From assembly GCA_014804755.1 (NCBI GenBank), contig JAAUZE010000008.1, forward strand, positions 288,109 through 352,108: a stretch of 64,000 bases of DNA. Reading direction: 5' to 3'. Below the pieces are notes generated by a model. That model searched no databases. It saw only the letters and a program-made list of their open reading frames with translations, and was not told where the DNA came from. The stretch comes from Lachnospiraceae bacterium. GTDB taxonomy: Bacteria; Bacillota; Clostridia; Lachnospirales; Lachnospiraceae. Below, in pieces: positions 17,497 through 25,576 of this stretch (within the stretch, counting starts at the first letter, position 1; every line of letters begins with the position of its first letter). A program made the position numbers and the translations under genes.

Positions 17497-18594
17497 ATGC
17501 AGATGAGTACAGAAAAAAAAGAACGGGATATGGGCGTGGAGCTTTTAAGGATCATTTCCATGCTGATGATAGTCGTCATGCATATTCTGGGGCAGGGCGG
17601 CGTGCTTGCCGGTGTGTCCGTCGCGCCGGGATCGGCAGGATATGCGGGGGCGTATCTGTTGGAAGCCGGTGCGTACATGGCGATCAATTGTTATGCTTTA
17701 ATATCGGGTTATGTCGGGGTGGGGCATTCGTTTCGTTATGCACGTCTTTTTGAAACGCAGGCGCGCGTGCTTTTTTATACCGTGTTCATCACGGCCGGAT
17801 TCTGCATTGTCATGCCGGAACTGTTTGGTTTTACGCTGGTCAAAAACGCACTGTTTCCGGCGATGACGGGACAATACTGGTATTACACGGCGTATTTCGG
17901 ACTGATGCTGTTTATGCCGGCGTTACAATGTATGATCGCGCATTTGAGCAGCGTGCAGTTTCGAAATCTGATCGTGAGCATCGTCCTGCTCTTTTCAATC
18001 CTGCCGGCGTTGTTTGTGAGCGATATTTTTCAGACTGCGCAGGGATATAGCCTGTGGTGGCTGATGGCGCTTTATCTGGTCGGCGCGTATATCAAAATAT
18101 ATGGCTGTCCGTTCTTAAAGAAACCGATTCCCGCTTTGGCGGTCTATGCGCTGAGCGTCCTTGCGGCATGGGGAATCCAAATGGCGGATGTTTATGGTGT
18201 GGGAATCCCGCTGCCGAACATGCTTGTTTATACGTCTCCTGCAATGCTGCTTGGAAGCGTTGCGCTGTTGACCGCATGTTCGGGACTCCGGCTTCCGAAT
18301 CCGGTCAAAAAAGGCGTTTCCCTATGTGCGCCGCTCTCGTTCAGTGTCTATCTGATCCACGCACATCCGCTTGTGTGGAAGTATTTATTTGAGGGATGTT
18401 TTGCAGCGTTTGCGGATTATCCGGTCTATATGCTGATGCCCGTTGTCATCGGAGCGGCAGCGGCGGTCTATGCGGTCTGCACGCTCATCGATGCGGTCCG
18501 CGCATGGCTGTTTCGCGTATGCAGGGTGCGGAAGGGCTGCGAATGGCTGGAGGAACGCCTGAAAGGTCTCCTTGAGGGGCACAGTGGGAGGTAG
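17497..18594 (+). CDS. Acyltransferase family 3 membrane protein
   Basis: A 365-residue polytopic membrane protein with about ten helices, of the OafA/YrhL/NodX acyltransferase-3 family. The opening GVELLRIISMLMIVVMHIL carries the Arg and His typical of the first helix. A short basic tail follows the last helix. Such proteins O-acetylate or succinylate sugars on lipid-linked or exported glycans. A run of G's at 17483-17489 serves as ribosome binding site. Three ATGs lie close together (17491, 17497, 17503) and the middle one has the best spacing. It is separate from the MBOAT system at 19753, so more than one O-acyl modification is likely. Confidence 0.8.
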   Translation: MQMSTEKKERDMGVELLRIISMLMIVVMHILGQGGVLAGVSVAPGSAGYAGAYLLEAGAYMAINCYALISGYVGVGHSFRYARLFETQARVLFYTVFITAGFCIVMPELFGFTLVKNALFPAMTGQYWYYTAYFGLMLFMPALQCMIAHLSSVQFRNLIVSIVLLFSILPALFVSDIFQTAQGYSLWWLMALYLVGAYIKIYGCPFLKKPIPALAVYALSVLAAWGIQMADVYGVGIPLPNMLVYTSPAMLLGSVALLTACSGLRLPNPVKKGVSLCAPLSFSVYLIHAHPLVWKYLFEGCFAAFADYPVYMLMPVVIGAAAAVYAVCTLIDAVRAWLFRVCRVRKGCEWLEERLKGLLEGHSGR

Positions 18595-18632
18595 CAGTGT
18601 GGTACCCGGAGGGGAAAAGTCATGCACGCAGG

Positions 18633-18661
18633 TTGTTTTTTTATACGGGGTATGGTAAAAT
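18633..18661 (+). promoter_or_regulatory. Promoter of the pseudaminic acid operon
   Basis: TTGTTT, a 17-base spacer and extended -10 TATGG-TAAAAT (18656-18661), about 80 bases before the PseB gene. A second possible -10 (TATACT) follows at about 18669. It lies in the only sizeable gap before the pse genes. Confidence 0.5.
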
Positions 18662-18740
18662 TTGACTGGTATACTATGGAAAATACAGGAAATACTGGGG
18701 AAAGAAAAACGCGCCGGATAAGGCGGAATGAGAGGAAACG

Positions 18741-19748
18741 ATGGCAGGTAATATCATTGACGGAAAGACAATATTGATCACGGGAGGAACCGGTTCTTTC
18801 GGGAAGTGTTTTACGAAATATGTACTTGAGCATTATGAACCGAAAAAAATCATAATTTATTCCCGTGATGAGTTTAAGCAGTGGGTGATGGACCAGGAAT
18901 TTGCACAGTATCGGGAGAAGATTCGCTATTTTATCGGGGATGTAAGGGATTTGCAGCGCCTGGAGCGTGCGTTCAGCAGTGTGGATTATGTTATTCATGC
19001 GGCGGCGTTAAAGCAGGTGCCTGCATGTGAGTATAACCCGAATGAGGCGATCAAGACCAATATCAACGGCGCAATGAATGTCATTGAGGCGGCACTGAAC
19101 ACAAATGTGAGCAGAGTTGTAGCGCTTTCCACGGATAAGGCGGTCAATCCCGTCAATCTTTACGGGGGGACAAAGCTGGTTTCGGACAAGCTCTTTATTG
19201 CGGCAAATGCCTATGCGGGAGAGCGGGACATTGCGTTTTCCATCGTACGTTACGGAAATGTGGCGGGAAGCCGCGGTTCCGTGATACCGAAGTTTTATGA
19301 GATGATCAAAAAAGGTATGACGGAGCTGACGATCACGGACTACCGTATGACACGCTTCTGGATCAGCTTAACGGAGGGTGTTGAGCTTGTCATCAAGGCG
19401 CTTGCGGAGGCGAAGGGCGGCGAGACCTTTATCAGCAAGATTCCGTCGTTTAAGATTACGGATTTAGCAGAGGCAATGCTGCCGGGTGCTAAGACGAAGG
19501 AAATCGGTATCTATCCGGGCGAGAAGCTTCATGAGATCATGATAACGGTCGAGGATTCCGCGACTACCTATGAATATGACAAGCATTTTATCGTTTATCC
19601 GCAGACGAAATTTAATGCAAGACAAAGAGTGGAGCCGACGGGCAAAAAAGTGGAGGAGGGATTTTCCTACAGCTCCGGCAACAACAGCGAGTGGCTTTCC
19701 GTAGAGCAGATCAGGGAACGCCTGCACGATCTGGAATTGGAGAAATAG
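18741..19748 (+). CDS. pseB: PseB, UDP-N-acetylglucosamine 4,6-dehydratase (inverting)
   Basis: This 335-residue soluble SDR enzyme is the first step of pseudaminic acid synthesis: UDP-GlcNAc to UDP-2-acetamido-2,6-dideoxy-beta-L-arabino-hex-4-ulose. The Rossmann glycine motif is LITGGTGSFGK, with SRDEFKQW after the second strand, AAALKQVPACEYNP, and the active-site region LSTDKAVNPVNLYGGTK holding Asp-Lys and Tyr-x3-Lys. Length and motifs match PseB/FlaA1 closely. The membrane dehydratase at 34560 is a different type. The ATG follows GAGAGGAAA. PseC and the rest of the pathway follow in order after two acylation genes. Confidence 0.92.
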   Translation: MAGNIIDGKTILITGGTGSFGKCFTKYVLEHYEPKKIIIYSRDEFKQWVMDQEFAQYREKIRYFIGDVRDLQRLERAFSSVDYVIHAAALKQVPACEYNPNEAIKTNINGAMNVIEAALNTNVSRVVALSTDKAVNPVNLYGGTKLVSDKLFIAANAYAGERDIAFSIVRYGNVAGSRGSVIPKFYEMIKKGMTELTITDYRMTRFWISLTEGVELVIKALAEAKGGETFISKIPSFKITDLAEAMLPGAKTKEIGIYPGEKLHEIMITVEDSATTYEYDKHFIVYPQTKFNARQRVEPTGKKVEEGFSYSSGNNSEWLSVEQIRERLHDLELEK

Positions 19749-19752
19749 GGCG

Positions 19753-21228
19753 ATGGTTTTTAATTCCTTCATTTTTATCCTGCTCTTTCTGCCGGTCTGT
19801 CTGATAGGATATTTTTGTTTCAATTATTTTCACAGATATACGATGGCAAAGGCATTCCTGTTCGGAATGTCTTTGTGGTTTTATGGTTATTTTCATGCCG
19901 TTTATCTGTTTCTTCTGATCGGCGGTATCCTATGGAATTATATGATCTACCGGATTGGAAGAGGACTGCTTCAAAAGAAAAAGAATACAAAGGCGCTGAT
20001 GGTACTCGGCGTAATCAGTAATCTGGCGGTTTTGTTTTTTTTCAAATATATGGATTTCTTCTCGGAAAATCTGAATGCCCTGTTCGGTTTGGATATTCCA
20101 TTGCTTAAGCTTTTGCTTCCGCTGGGGATCAGTTTCTTTACGTTTCAGCAGATTGGTTTTATTGTAGATGCCTGCCGGGGTGAAGCGGGAGATTATTCCT
20201 TTTTGGACTATGCGCTGTTTGTATCGTTTTTTCCGCAGCTGATCGCAGGACCGATCGTGACGCACGAAGAGCTGATTCCCCAGCTTGCTGATGAAAAGAA
20301 AAAAGCGTTTCGCGCCGACAATTTCAGCATGGGCTGTGTCTTATTTATTGTGGGACTGGCCAAAAAGGTACTGCTTGCGGATACATTCGGGCGTGCGGTC
20401 GCGTGGGGCTATGGTTCTCTTGAAACGTTGAACACTCCCGCTGCGGTGCTCGTCATGCTTTCGTTTTACTTTCAGATCTATTTCGATTTCAGTGGCTATA
20501 GCGATATGGCAGTTGGTTTGGGGCGTATGATGAATCTGACGCTTCCCGTGAACTTTGATTCGCCGTATCGTGCGTTGACGCTGAGGGATTACTGGAAGCG
20601 GTGGCATATTACATTGACAAGATTTTTCACGAAATATGTCTACATTCCGCTTGGGGGCAGCAGGAGGGGAACTGCCTGTACTTATCGAAATATTCTGATC
20701 GTGTTTTTGTTAAGCGGATTATGGCACGGTGCGGATTGGGGGTTTATCCTTTGGGGAATCCTGAACGGTGTGGGAATCGTCCTGTGCCGTGTGCTGGACA
20801 GACCGCTCATGCGAATGGAACGCACGCGGTTCTTGAGGGCGGCGCTGTGGTTTTGTAATATGTTGTGCGTCAACCTGCTGTTGGTGTTGTTCCGCGCAGA
20901 AAACTTACATACGGCAGGCGCGTTCTTTGCGGGGCTGTTTCGGGGATTCGGCGCTGTGCCGCAGAAATTGTTAGAAACATTTCGTGTGGGAGAGTTTTGG
21001 TATGCTTTGAAGCTTTTGCATGTAACGGGCGGCGGGCATGGGGATCTGATCTTATGTATCGGTTTTCTGATTGCTGCGTTTCTCATTGTATTGTGCGGGA
21101 AAAATGTGCATCGGTATATTGAGGATTTTAAGCCGCGTGTGGGATATGCAGTCGGATTTGGCATTTTGTTTTTGTGGTGTTTTGTCAGTCTGTCCGGTGT
21201 CAGCACATTTTTATATTATAATTTTTAA
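19753..21228 (+). CDS. MBOAT-family O-acyltransferase (AlgI/DltB/PatA-like)
   Basis: A 491-residue polytopic protein with about eleven membrane helices. It contains the FDFSGYSDMAVGLGRMMNL stretch, the RDYWKRWHITLTRFFTKYVY segment with the conserved His, and GLWHGADWGFILWG with the invariant catalytic His. MBOAT enzymes pass an acyl group across the membrane for transfer to a surface polymer, usually through an SGNH-type partner, and the next gene looks like that partner. The pair sits between pseB and pseC, so O-acetylation of pseudaminic acid or of the glycan carrying it is a reasonable guess. It starts 4 bases after the pseB stop. Confidence 0.88.
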   Translation: MVFNSFIFILLFLPVCLIGYFCFNYFHRYTMAKAFLFGMSLWFYGYFHAVYLFLLIGGILWNYMIYRIGRGLLQKKKNTKALMVLGVISNLAVLFFFKYMDFFSENLNALFGLDIPLLKLLLPLGISFFTFQQIGFIVDACRGEAGDYSFLDYALFVSFFPQLIAGPIVTHEELIPQLADEKKKAFRADNFSMGCVLFIVGLAKKVLLADTFGRAVAWGYGSLETLNTPAAVLVMLSFYFQIYFDFSGYSDMAVGLGRMMNLTLPVNFDSPYRALTLRDYWKRWHITLTRFFTKYVYIPLGGSRRGTACTYRNILIVFLLSGLWHGADWGFILWGILNGVGIVLCRVLDRPLMRMERTRFLRAALWFCNMLCVNLLLVLFRAENLHTAGAFFAGLFRGFGAVPQKLLETFRVGEFWYALKLLHVTGGGHGDLILCIGFLIAAFLIVLCGKNVHRYIEDFKPRVGYAVGFGILFLWCFVSLSGVSTFLYYNF

Positions 21229-21280
21229 AGGTGTGGAAATCTATAAATGAGTGTTGTATGGGCAGGCAGGAGGCGGTGTG

Positions 21281-22351
21281 ATGAGAAAATATCGGGTATT
21301 TCTCGGTGTGCTTGCAGGAGTGATCGCAGCGGGACTGATTGCGGTCGCAGCATTGGTGATTGTGATCGATCCTTTTTTTCAGTATCATGGACCGGTGGAA
21401 ACGTTTTCTTATGTCATTGATAATCAGCTCAGTCAGAATCCCGGACTTGCTAAAAATACGGAATATAACGCGGTGCTGCTCGGTTCCTCCGTGACGGTGA
21501 ATTTTAATACAGCATGGTTTGAGGACTTGTTCGGGGTTTCTCTTGTGAAGCTGCCATATAACGGAGCGTATCCGAAGGACATTGTGAATGCGATGGAACA
21601 GGTGGAAAAAAGCGGTCATACCGTTGATATGGTGTTTTGGGGGCTGGATGTGTCAAGCTGTTCGGGTGACACGGATCAGATACAATATGAACTGCCGGAA
21701 TATCTGTATGATGATTTCATAGGCAATGATGTGTATTACTGGTACAATAAAGACGTTCTGCTCGATTATATCTTAAAACCGCTGCTTGACCCGTCACAGG
21801 GAACGGATCCCACGGATTATTACAGCTCATGGCAGTTGTTTGGTTATAATAAATGGGTGGCATTAAACAGCTATACACCCGTGCCACGCTCCGAACAGGA
21901 TTATGCGGATGATTTCCTGTTGGATGCGGTCAAAAAAAATATGGATATCAATATTTGCCCGATGATCGAACGCCATCCCGAAACACAGTTTTATGTGTTT
22001 TTTCCACCGTACAGCATACTGTACTGGTATGATTTTGAACGTCTTCGCCAGACAGATGCGATATTGACGAATGAAGCATACATCATCGAGCGGCTGCTTA
22101 TGTATGACAACGTGCGGGTCTTCTTTTTTCATGATGATTATGAGATAGTGACTGATCTGGAGAATTATACGGATAAGATTCATTATTCACGCGAAGTGTC
22201 GCAGCATATCGCCCAATCAATGGCGGATGAAAGAGGAGAAGTAAATGCGGACAATTACCGTGAGGTTTTTGATGAGTTCAAAAGCTTTGTACACACATAT
22301 GATTATGACAGCATCTGGGATGATTATGAGCATATGAGACCGGAGGAATGA
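21281..22351 (+). CDS. Membrane-anchored SGNH-like partner of the MBOAT protein
   Basis: A 356-residue protein with one N-terminal membrane helix (about 7-30) and an extracytoplasmic domain. LLGSSVTVNFNTAWF holds a candidate nucleophile Ser and NYTDKIHYSREV holds a candidate Asp/His pair, the pattern of AlgX/AlgJ/PatB-like SGNH proteins paired with MBOATs. It probably takes the acyl group exported by the upstream protein and places it on a glycan. The ATG at 21281 follows GGCAGGAGGCGG. An upstream TTG at 21251 is less likely. Family membership is weaker than for the MBOAT because overall similarity in this class is low. Confidence 0.7.
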   Translation: MRKYRVFLGVLAGVIAAGLIAVAALVIVIDPFFQYHGPVETFSYVIDNQLSQNPGLAKNTEYNAVLLGSSVTVNFNTAWFEDLFGVSLVKLPYNGAYPKDIVNAMEQVEKSGHTVDMVFWGLDVSSCSGDTDQIQYELPEYLYDDFIGNDVYYWYNKDVLLDYILKPLLDPSQGTDPTDYYSSWQLFGYNKWVALNSYTPVPRSEQDYADDFLLDAVKKNMDINICPMIERHPETQFYVFFPPYSILYWYDFERLRQTDAILTNEAYIIERLLMYDNVRVFFFHDDYEIVTDLENYTDKIHYSREVSQHIAQSMADERGEVNADNYREVFDEFKSFVHTYDYDSIWDDYEHMRPEE

Positions 22352-22384
22352 AATGTGCCTGCGGCAGAAAGAAAGGGTATCGGA

Positions 22385-23596
22385 ATGGAAAAACTGGCAA
22401 TTGACGGCGGGAAGCCGGTGAGAGAGACAAAATTGTTTTACGGACATCAGTATATTGACGAGGCGGACGTTACGGCGGTCGCGCAGGTGCTTCGTTATCA
22501 GGATTTGACGTGTGGACCGAAGATCACCGAATTGGAGGAGCGTCTCTGCGCGCTCACGGGGGCGCGGTATGCCGTTGTATGCAGCAACGGAACAGCGGCG
22601 CTCCATATCGCGTGTCAGGCAGCAGGCGTAGAGCCGGGGGACGAAGTCATCACAACGCCGATCACCTTTGCAGCCTCCGCAAACTGCGCGCTCTACTGCG
22701 GTGCAAAGCCGGTGTTTGCCGACATTGATGCGGAAACTTATAATATTTCACCGGAGAGCGTAAGGGCACATATGACGGAGGCGACGAGAGCCGTTGTAGC
22801 CGTTGATTATACGGGGCAGGCAGTGGAACTGGATGAACTGCTTTCACTATGCGGGGAAGCGGGCGAAAAGACCGGCAGAAAGGTATATCTCATCGAGGAC
22901 GGTGCGCATTCGATCGGGACGCGCTACAAGGGGCGCGGCATCGGCAGCATTGCCGACATGACAACGTTCAGCTTCCATCCGGTCAAGACTGTGACAGGCG
23001 GTGAGGGCGGCGCGGTCCTGACAAATTCTAAGGAGCTGTACGATCGTTTGGTACTGTTCCGTTCCCATGGCATTACAAGAAAGCCGGAGCAGCTGATGCA
23101 TGAGCCGGACGGCGCATGGTATTATGAGCAGACTGAACTGGGCATGAATTACCGCATGACGGATATACAGGCAGCGCTCATTATCAGCCAGCTGGACAAG
23201 CTTCCGAAATTTCAGGAAAGAAGAAAGGAAATCGTCGCGCGCTATGACGAGGTGTTTTCGGCGATGCCGGAGCTTTTTGTGCAGCGGGAGATTCCGGAGT
23301 CTGATACGACACGGCATCTTTATATTCTTCGCATCCGTCCCGAACGTCTGACAGTGGGGAGAAAGCAGTTTTTTGACGCGATGGCGGCAGAGAACATTTG
23401 CTGCAACGTGCATTATATTCCCGTATACTATCACCCGTATTATGAAAAACTAGGGTATGAAAGAGGACTTTGCCCGAATGCGGAGAAGCTTTATGAGGAA
23501 ATCTTAAGCCTGCCGCTTTATTATGCTATGAGCGATCAGGACGTGGAGGATGTCATTCATGCGGTGAAGAAGGTCGTAGAACACTACAAAAAATGA
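22385..23596 (+). CDS. pseC: PseC, UDP-4-amino-4,6-dideoxy-N-acetyl-altrosamine transaminase
   Basis: A 403-residue PLP enzyme of the DegT/DnrJ/EryC1 family. It aminates the C4 keto group made by PseB (and its epimer). YIDEADVTAVAQVLR and LTCGPKITELEE are typical openings. CSNGTAALHIAC binds PLP phosphate and the lysine in FSFHPVKTVTGGEGG forms the Schiff base. The ATG at 22385 follows AGAAAGGG, and the chosen start matches the usual PseC length. The neighbours pseB, pseF, pseI and pseHG support the call over the similar PglE and WecE types. Confidence 0.9.
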   Translation: MEKLAIDGGKPVRETKLFYGHQYIDEADVTAVAQVLRYQDLTCGPKITELEERLCALTGARYAVVCSNGTAALHIACQAAGVEPGDEVITTPITFAASANCALYCGAKPVFADIDAETYNISPESVRAHMTEATRAVVAVDYTGQAVELDELLSLCGEAGEKTGRKVYLIEDGAHSIGTRYKGRGIGSIADMTTFSFHPVKTVTGGEGGAVLTNSKELYDRLVLFRSHGITRKPEQLMHEPDGAWYYEQTELGMNYRMTDIQAALIISQLDKLPKFQERRKEIVARYDEVFSAMPELFVQREIPESDTTRHLYILRIRPERLTVGRKQFFDAMAAENICCNVHYIPVYYHPYYEKLGYERGLCPNAEKLYEEILSLPLYYAMSDQDVEDVIHAVKKVVEHYKK

Positions 23597-23664
23597 AGAA
23601 CATCTAAGTCATTTTCTGAAGGCACGACTGCAGGTGTGAAAGGAAAAGGAACGGAGGAAATCAG

Positions 23665-24357
23665 ATGTCATCCATAGCGATCATTACCGCGCGCGGCGGC
23701 AGTAAACGGATTCCGCGCAAAAATATTAAGCTGTTTCTCGGGAAGCCGATCTTGTCATATTCCATTGAGGCCGCACTGGCAAGCGGCTTATTCGATACCG
23801 TCATGGTGTCCACGGACGATGAGGAGATTGCGCAGACCGCGAAAGCGTACGGCGCAGAAATGCCGTTTTACCGCAGCGAGCAGACGTCAAACGACTATGC
23901 GGCAACGGCGGATGTGGTATCGGAGGTGTTGGAGGAGTATGCAAAGCGCGGCATCTATTATGAGACGGCATGCGTGATCTATCCGACAGCGCCGTTTTTG
24001 ACGGCGGAGACGTTGAAGAAAGCAATGGACGTGCTTCTTTCGGGGAATGCAGACGGCGTGCTGCCCGTGGTGAAATTCTCGTTCCCACCGCAGAGAAGTG
24101 TCGTGCTTAGGGACGGAGAGCTGGTACCGTCCGATAAGGAATCCATGGCGATGCGCTCGCAGGATTTAGAGCCGCACTACCATGACTGCGGACAATTTTA
24201 TTGTATCCGGGTGGCGTCTTTTTTGAAACAGCGGTCAATGGTCATGGCGCATACAGCGCCCTATTATATGGACGAGCTTACCGTACAGGATATTGATACG
24301 GAGGAGGACTGGAGGATCGCCGAAATGAAATATCGGCTGATTCATGAAATACATTAA
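23665..24357 (+). CDS. pseF: PseF, pseudaminic acid cytidylyltransferase
   Basis: A 230-residue nucleotidyltransferase that activates pseudaminic acid with CTP to CMP-Pse5Ac7Ac for transfer. The opening IITARGGSKRIPRKN is the CTP-binding loop of CMP-sugar synthetases. VSTDDEEIAQTAKAYGAE and VIYPTAPFLTAETL follow, and HYDCGQFY-like residues (HDCGQFYC) lie near position 175. The GGAGGAAAT ribosome binding site sets the start. It lies directly before pseI. Confidence 0.9.
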   Translation: MSSIAIITARGGSKRIPRKNIKLFLGKPILSYSIEAALASGLFDTVMVSTDDEEIAQTAKAYGAEMPFYRSEQTSNDYAATADVVSEVLEEYAKRGIYYETACVIYPTAPFLTAETLKKAMDVLLSGNADGVLPVVKFSFPPQRSVVLRDGELVPSDKESMAMRSQDLEPHYHDCGQFYCIRVASFLKQRSMVMAHTAPYYMDELTVQDIDTEEDWRIAEMKYRLIHEIH

Positions 24358-24478
24358 GGTGTTCGGCGTTTGCATTTTTTCGAATGGTGCGGTTAAAACT
24401 GCAATCATGGAACTGGCATGTATAAAATTGAAAGAATGGATGCAAATTGGTGTAAAGGCACGCACAAAGGAGGATCAT

Positions 24479-25576
24479 ATGACAGATGAAAAGCGGGTTT
24501 CGACGATAACCGTACAAAACCGCGTGATCGGTGAAGGATATCCTGCATACATTATCGCAGAAATGTCGGCGAACCATGCCGGAAGCATCGGGCGCGCGAA
24601 GGAAATCATCCACGCCGCGAAGGAGGCGGGAGCGGACTGCATCAAGATACAGACTTATACGCCTGACACGTTGACGATTGACTGCGACCTGCCGTGTTTT
24701 CATATTGACAACGGTACCTGGGCGGGGGAAAATCTGTACGGACTGTACGGAAAGGCGTATACACCATGGGAGTGGCAGCCTATCTTAATGGAAGAGGCGG
24801 ATAAAGCGGGAATCCAGTTTCTCTCAACACCGTTTGACACCACTTCGGTAGACTTTTTGGAGGAGATGGGAATCCTGTTTTATAAGATTGCATCCTTTGA
24901 ATTGGTAGACTTGCCGTTGATCTCTTATATCGCGTCCAAGGGAAAACCAATAATTATGTCAACTGGTATGGCGAATGAAGAAGAAATAGAAGATGCGGTA
25001 CAGACCATATATCAAACAGGAAACGATCAGCTCGCGCTCTTAAAGTGTTCCAGCGCCTATCCCGCAAAACCGGAACAGATGAATTTGAGAACAATCAAGG
25101 ATATGAAGGAACGCTTCAAAACGGTGGTCGGGCTTTCCGATCATTCCATGGGCTCGTTTAGTGCAGCGACATCGGTGGCGCTCGGCGGGAGCATCATCGA
25201 AAAGCATTTCTGTCTCGGGCGTGAGATTGAGAATCCGGACGCGTCTTTTTCTATGACGCCGGAGGAATTTCATCAGATGGTGTGCGATGTGCGGAAGACG
25301 GAGGCGGCGCTCGGGAACGTGTTCTATGGAGCGGCCGAGCAGGAAAAAGAAAATTTAAGATTTCGCAGGAGCATTTTTGTGACAGCGGACGTGCGTGCGG
25401 GAGAGGTATTCACCGAGGACAATATCCGTAGCATCCGCCCATCAGACGGACTTGCACCGAAATATTATAAAAGCGTGTTGGGTAGACGTGCAGCGCACGA
25501 CTTAAGGCGCGGAGAACCGCTTGCCTGGGAGCATATTGAAGGCGGCAGGGAGGCGGCGGAAGCTTCATGCAAGTGA
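24479..25576 (+). CDS. pseI: PseI, pseudaminic acid synthase
   Basis: A 365-residue NeuB-family synthase. It condenses 2,4-diacetamido-2,4,6-trideoxy-L-altrose with phosphoenolpyruvate to give pseudaminic acid. The TIM barrel shows IAEMSANHAGSIGRAKE, ADCIKIQTYTPDTLT and STPFD, and ends near residue 280. A C-terminal SAF/antifreeze-like domain (about 300-355) contains RSIFVTADVRAGEVFTED. The ATG at 24479 follows AAAGGAGG; the in-frame ATG at 24344, inside pseF, is not needed. The 120-base gap from pseF holds only this site. The last bases overlap the next gene. Confidence 0.92.
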   Translation: MTDEKRVSTITVQNRVIGEGYPAYIIAEMSANHAGSIGRAKEIIHAAKEAGADCIKIQTYTPDTLTIDCDLPCFHIDNGTWAGENLYGLYGKAYTPWEWQPILMEEADKAGIQFLSTPFDTTSVDFLEEMGILFYKIASFELVDLPLISYIASKGKPIIMSTGMANEEEIEDAVQTIYQTGNDQLALLKCSSAYPAKPEQMNLRTIKDMKERFKTVVGLSDHSMGSFSAATSVALGGSIIEKHFCLGREIENPDASFSMTPEEFHQMVCDVRKTEAALGNVFYGAAEQEKENLRFRRSIFVTADVRAGEVFTEDNIRSIRPSDGLAPKYYKSVLGRRAAHDLRRGEPLAWEHIEGGREAAEASCK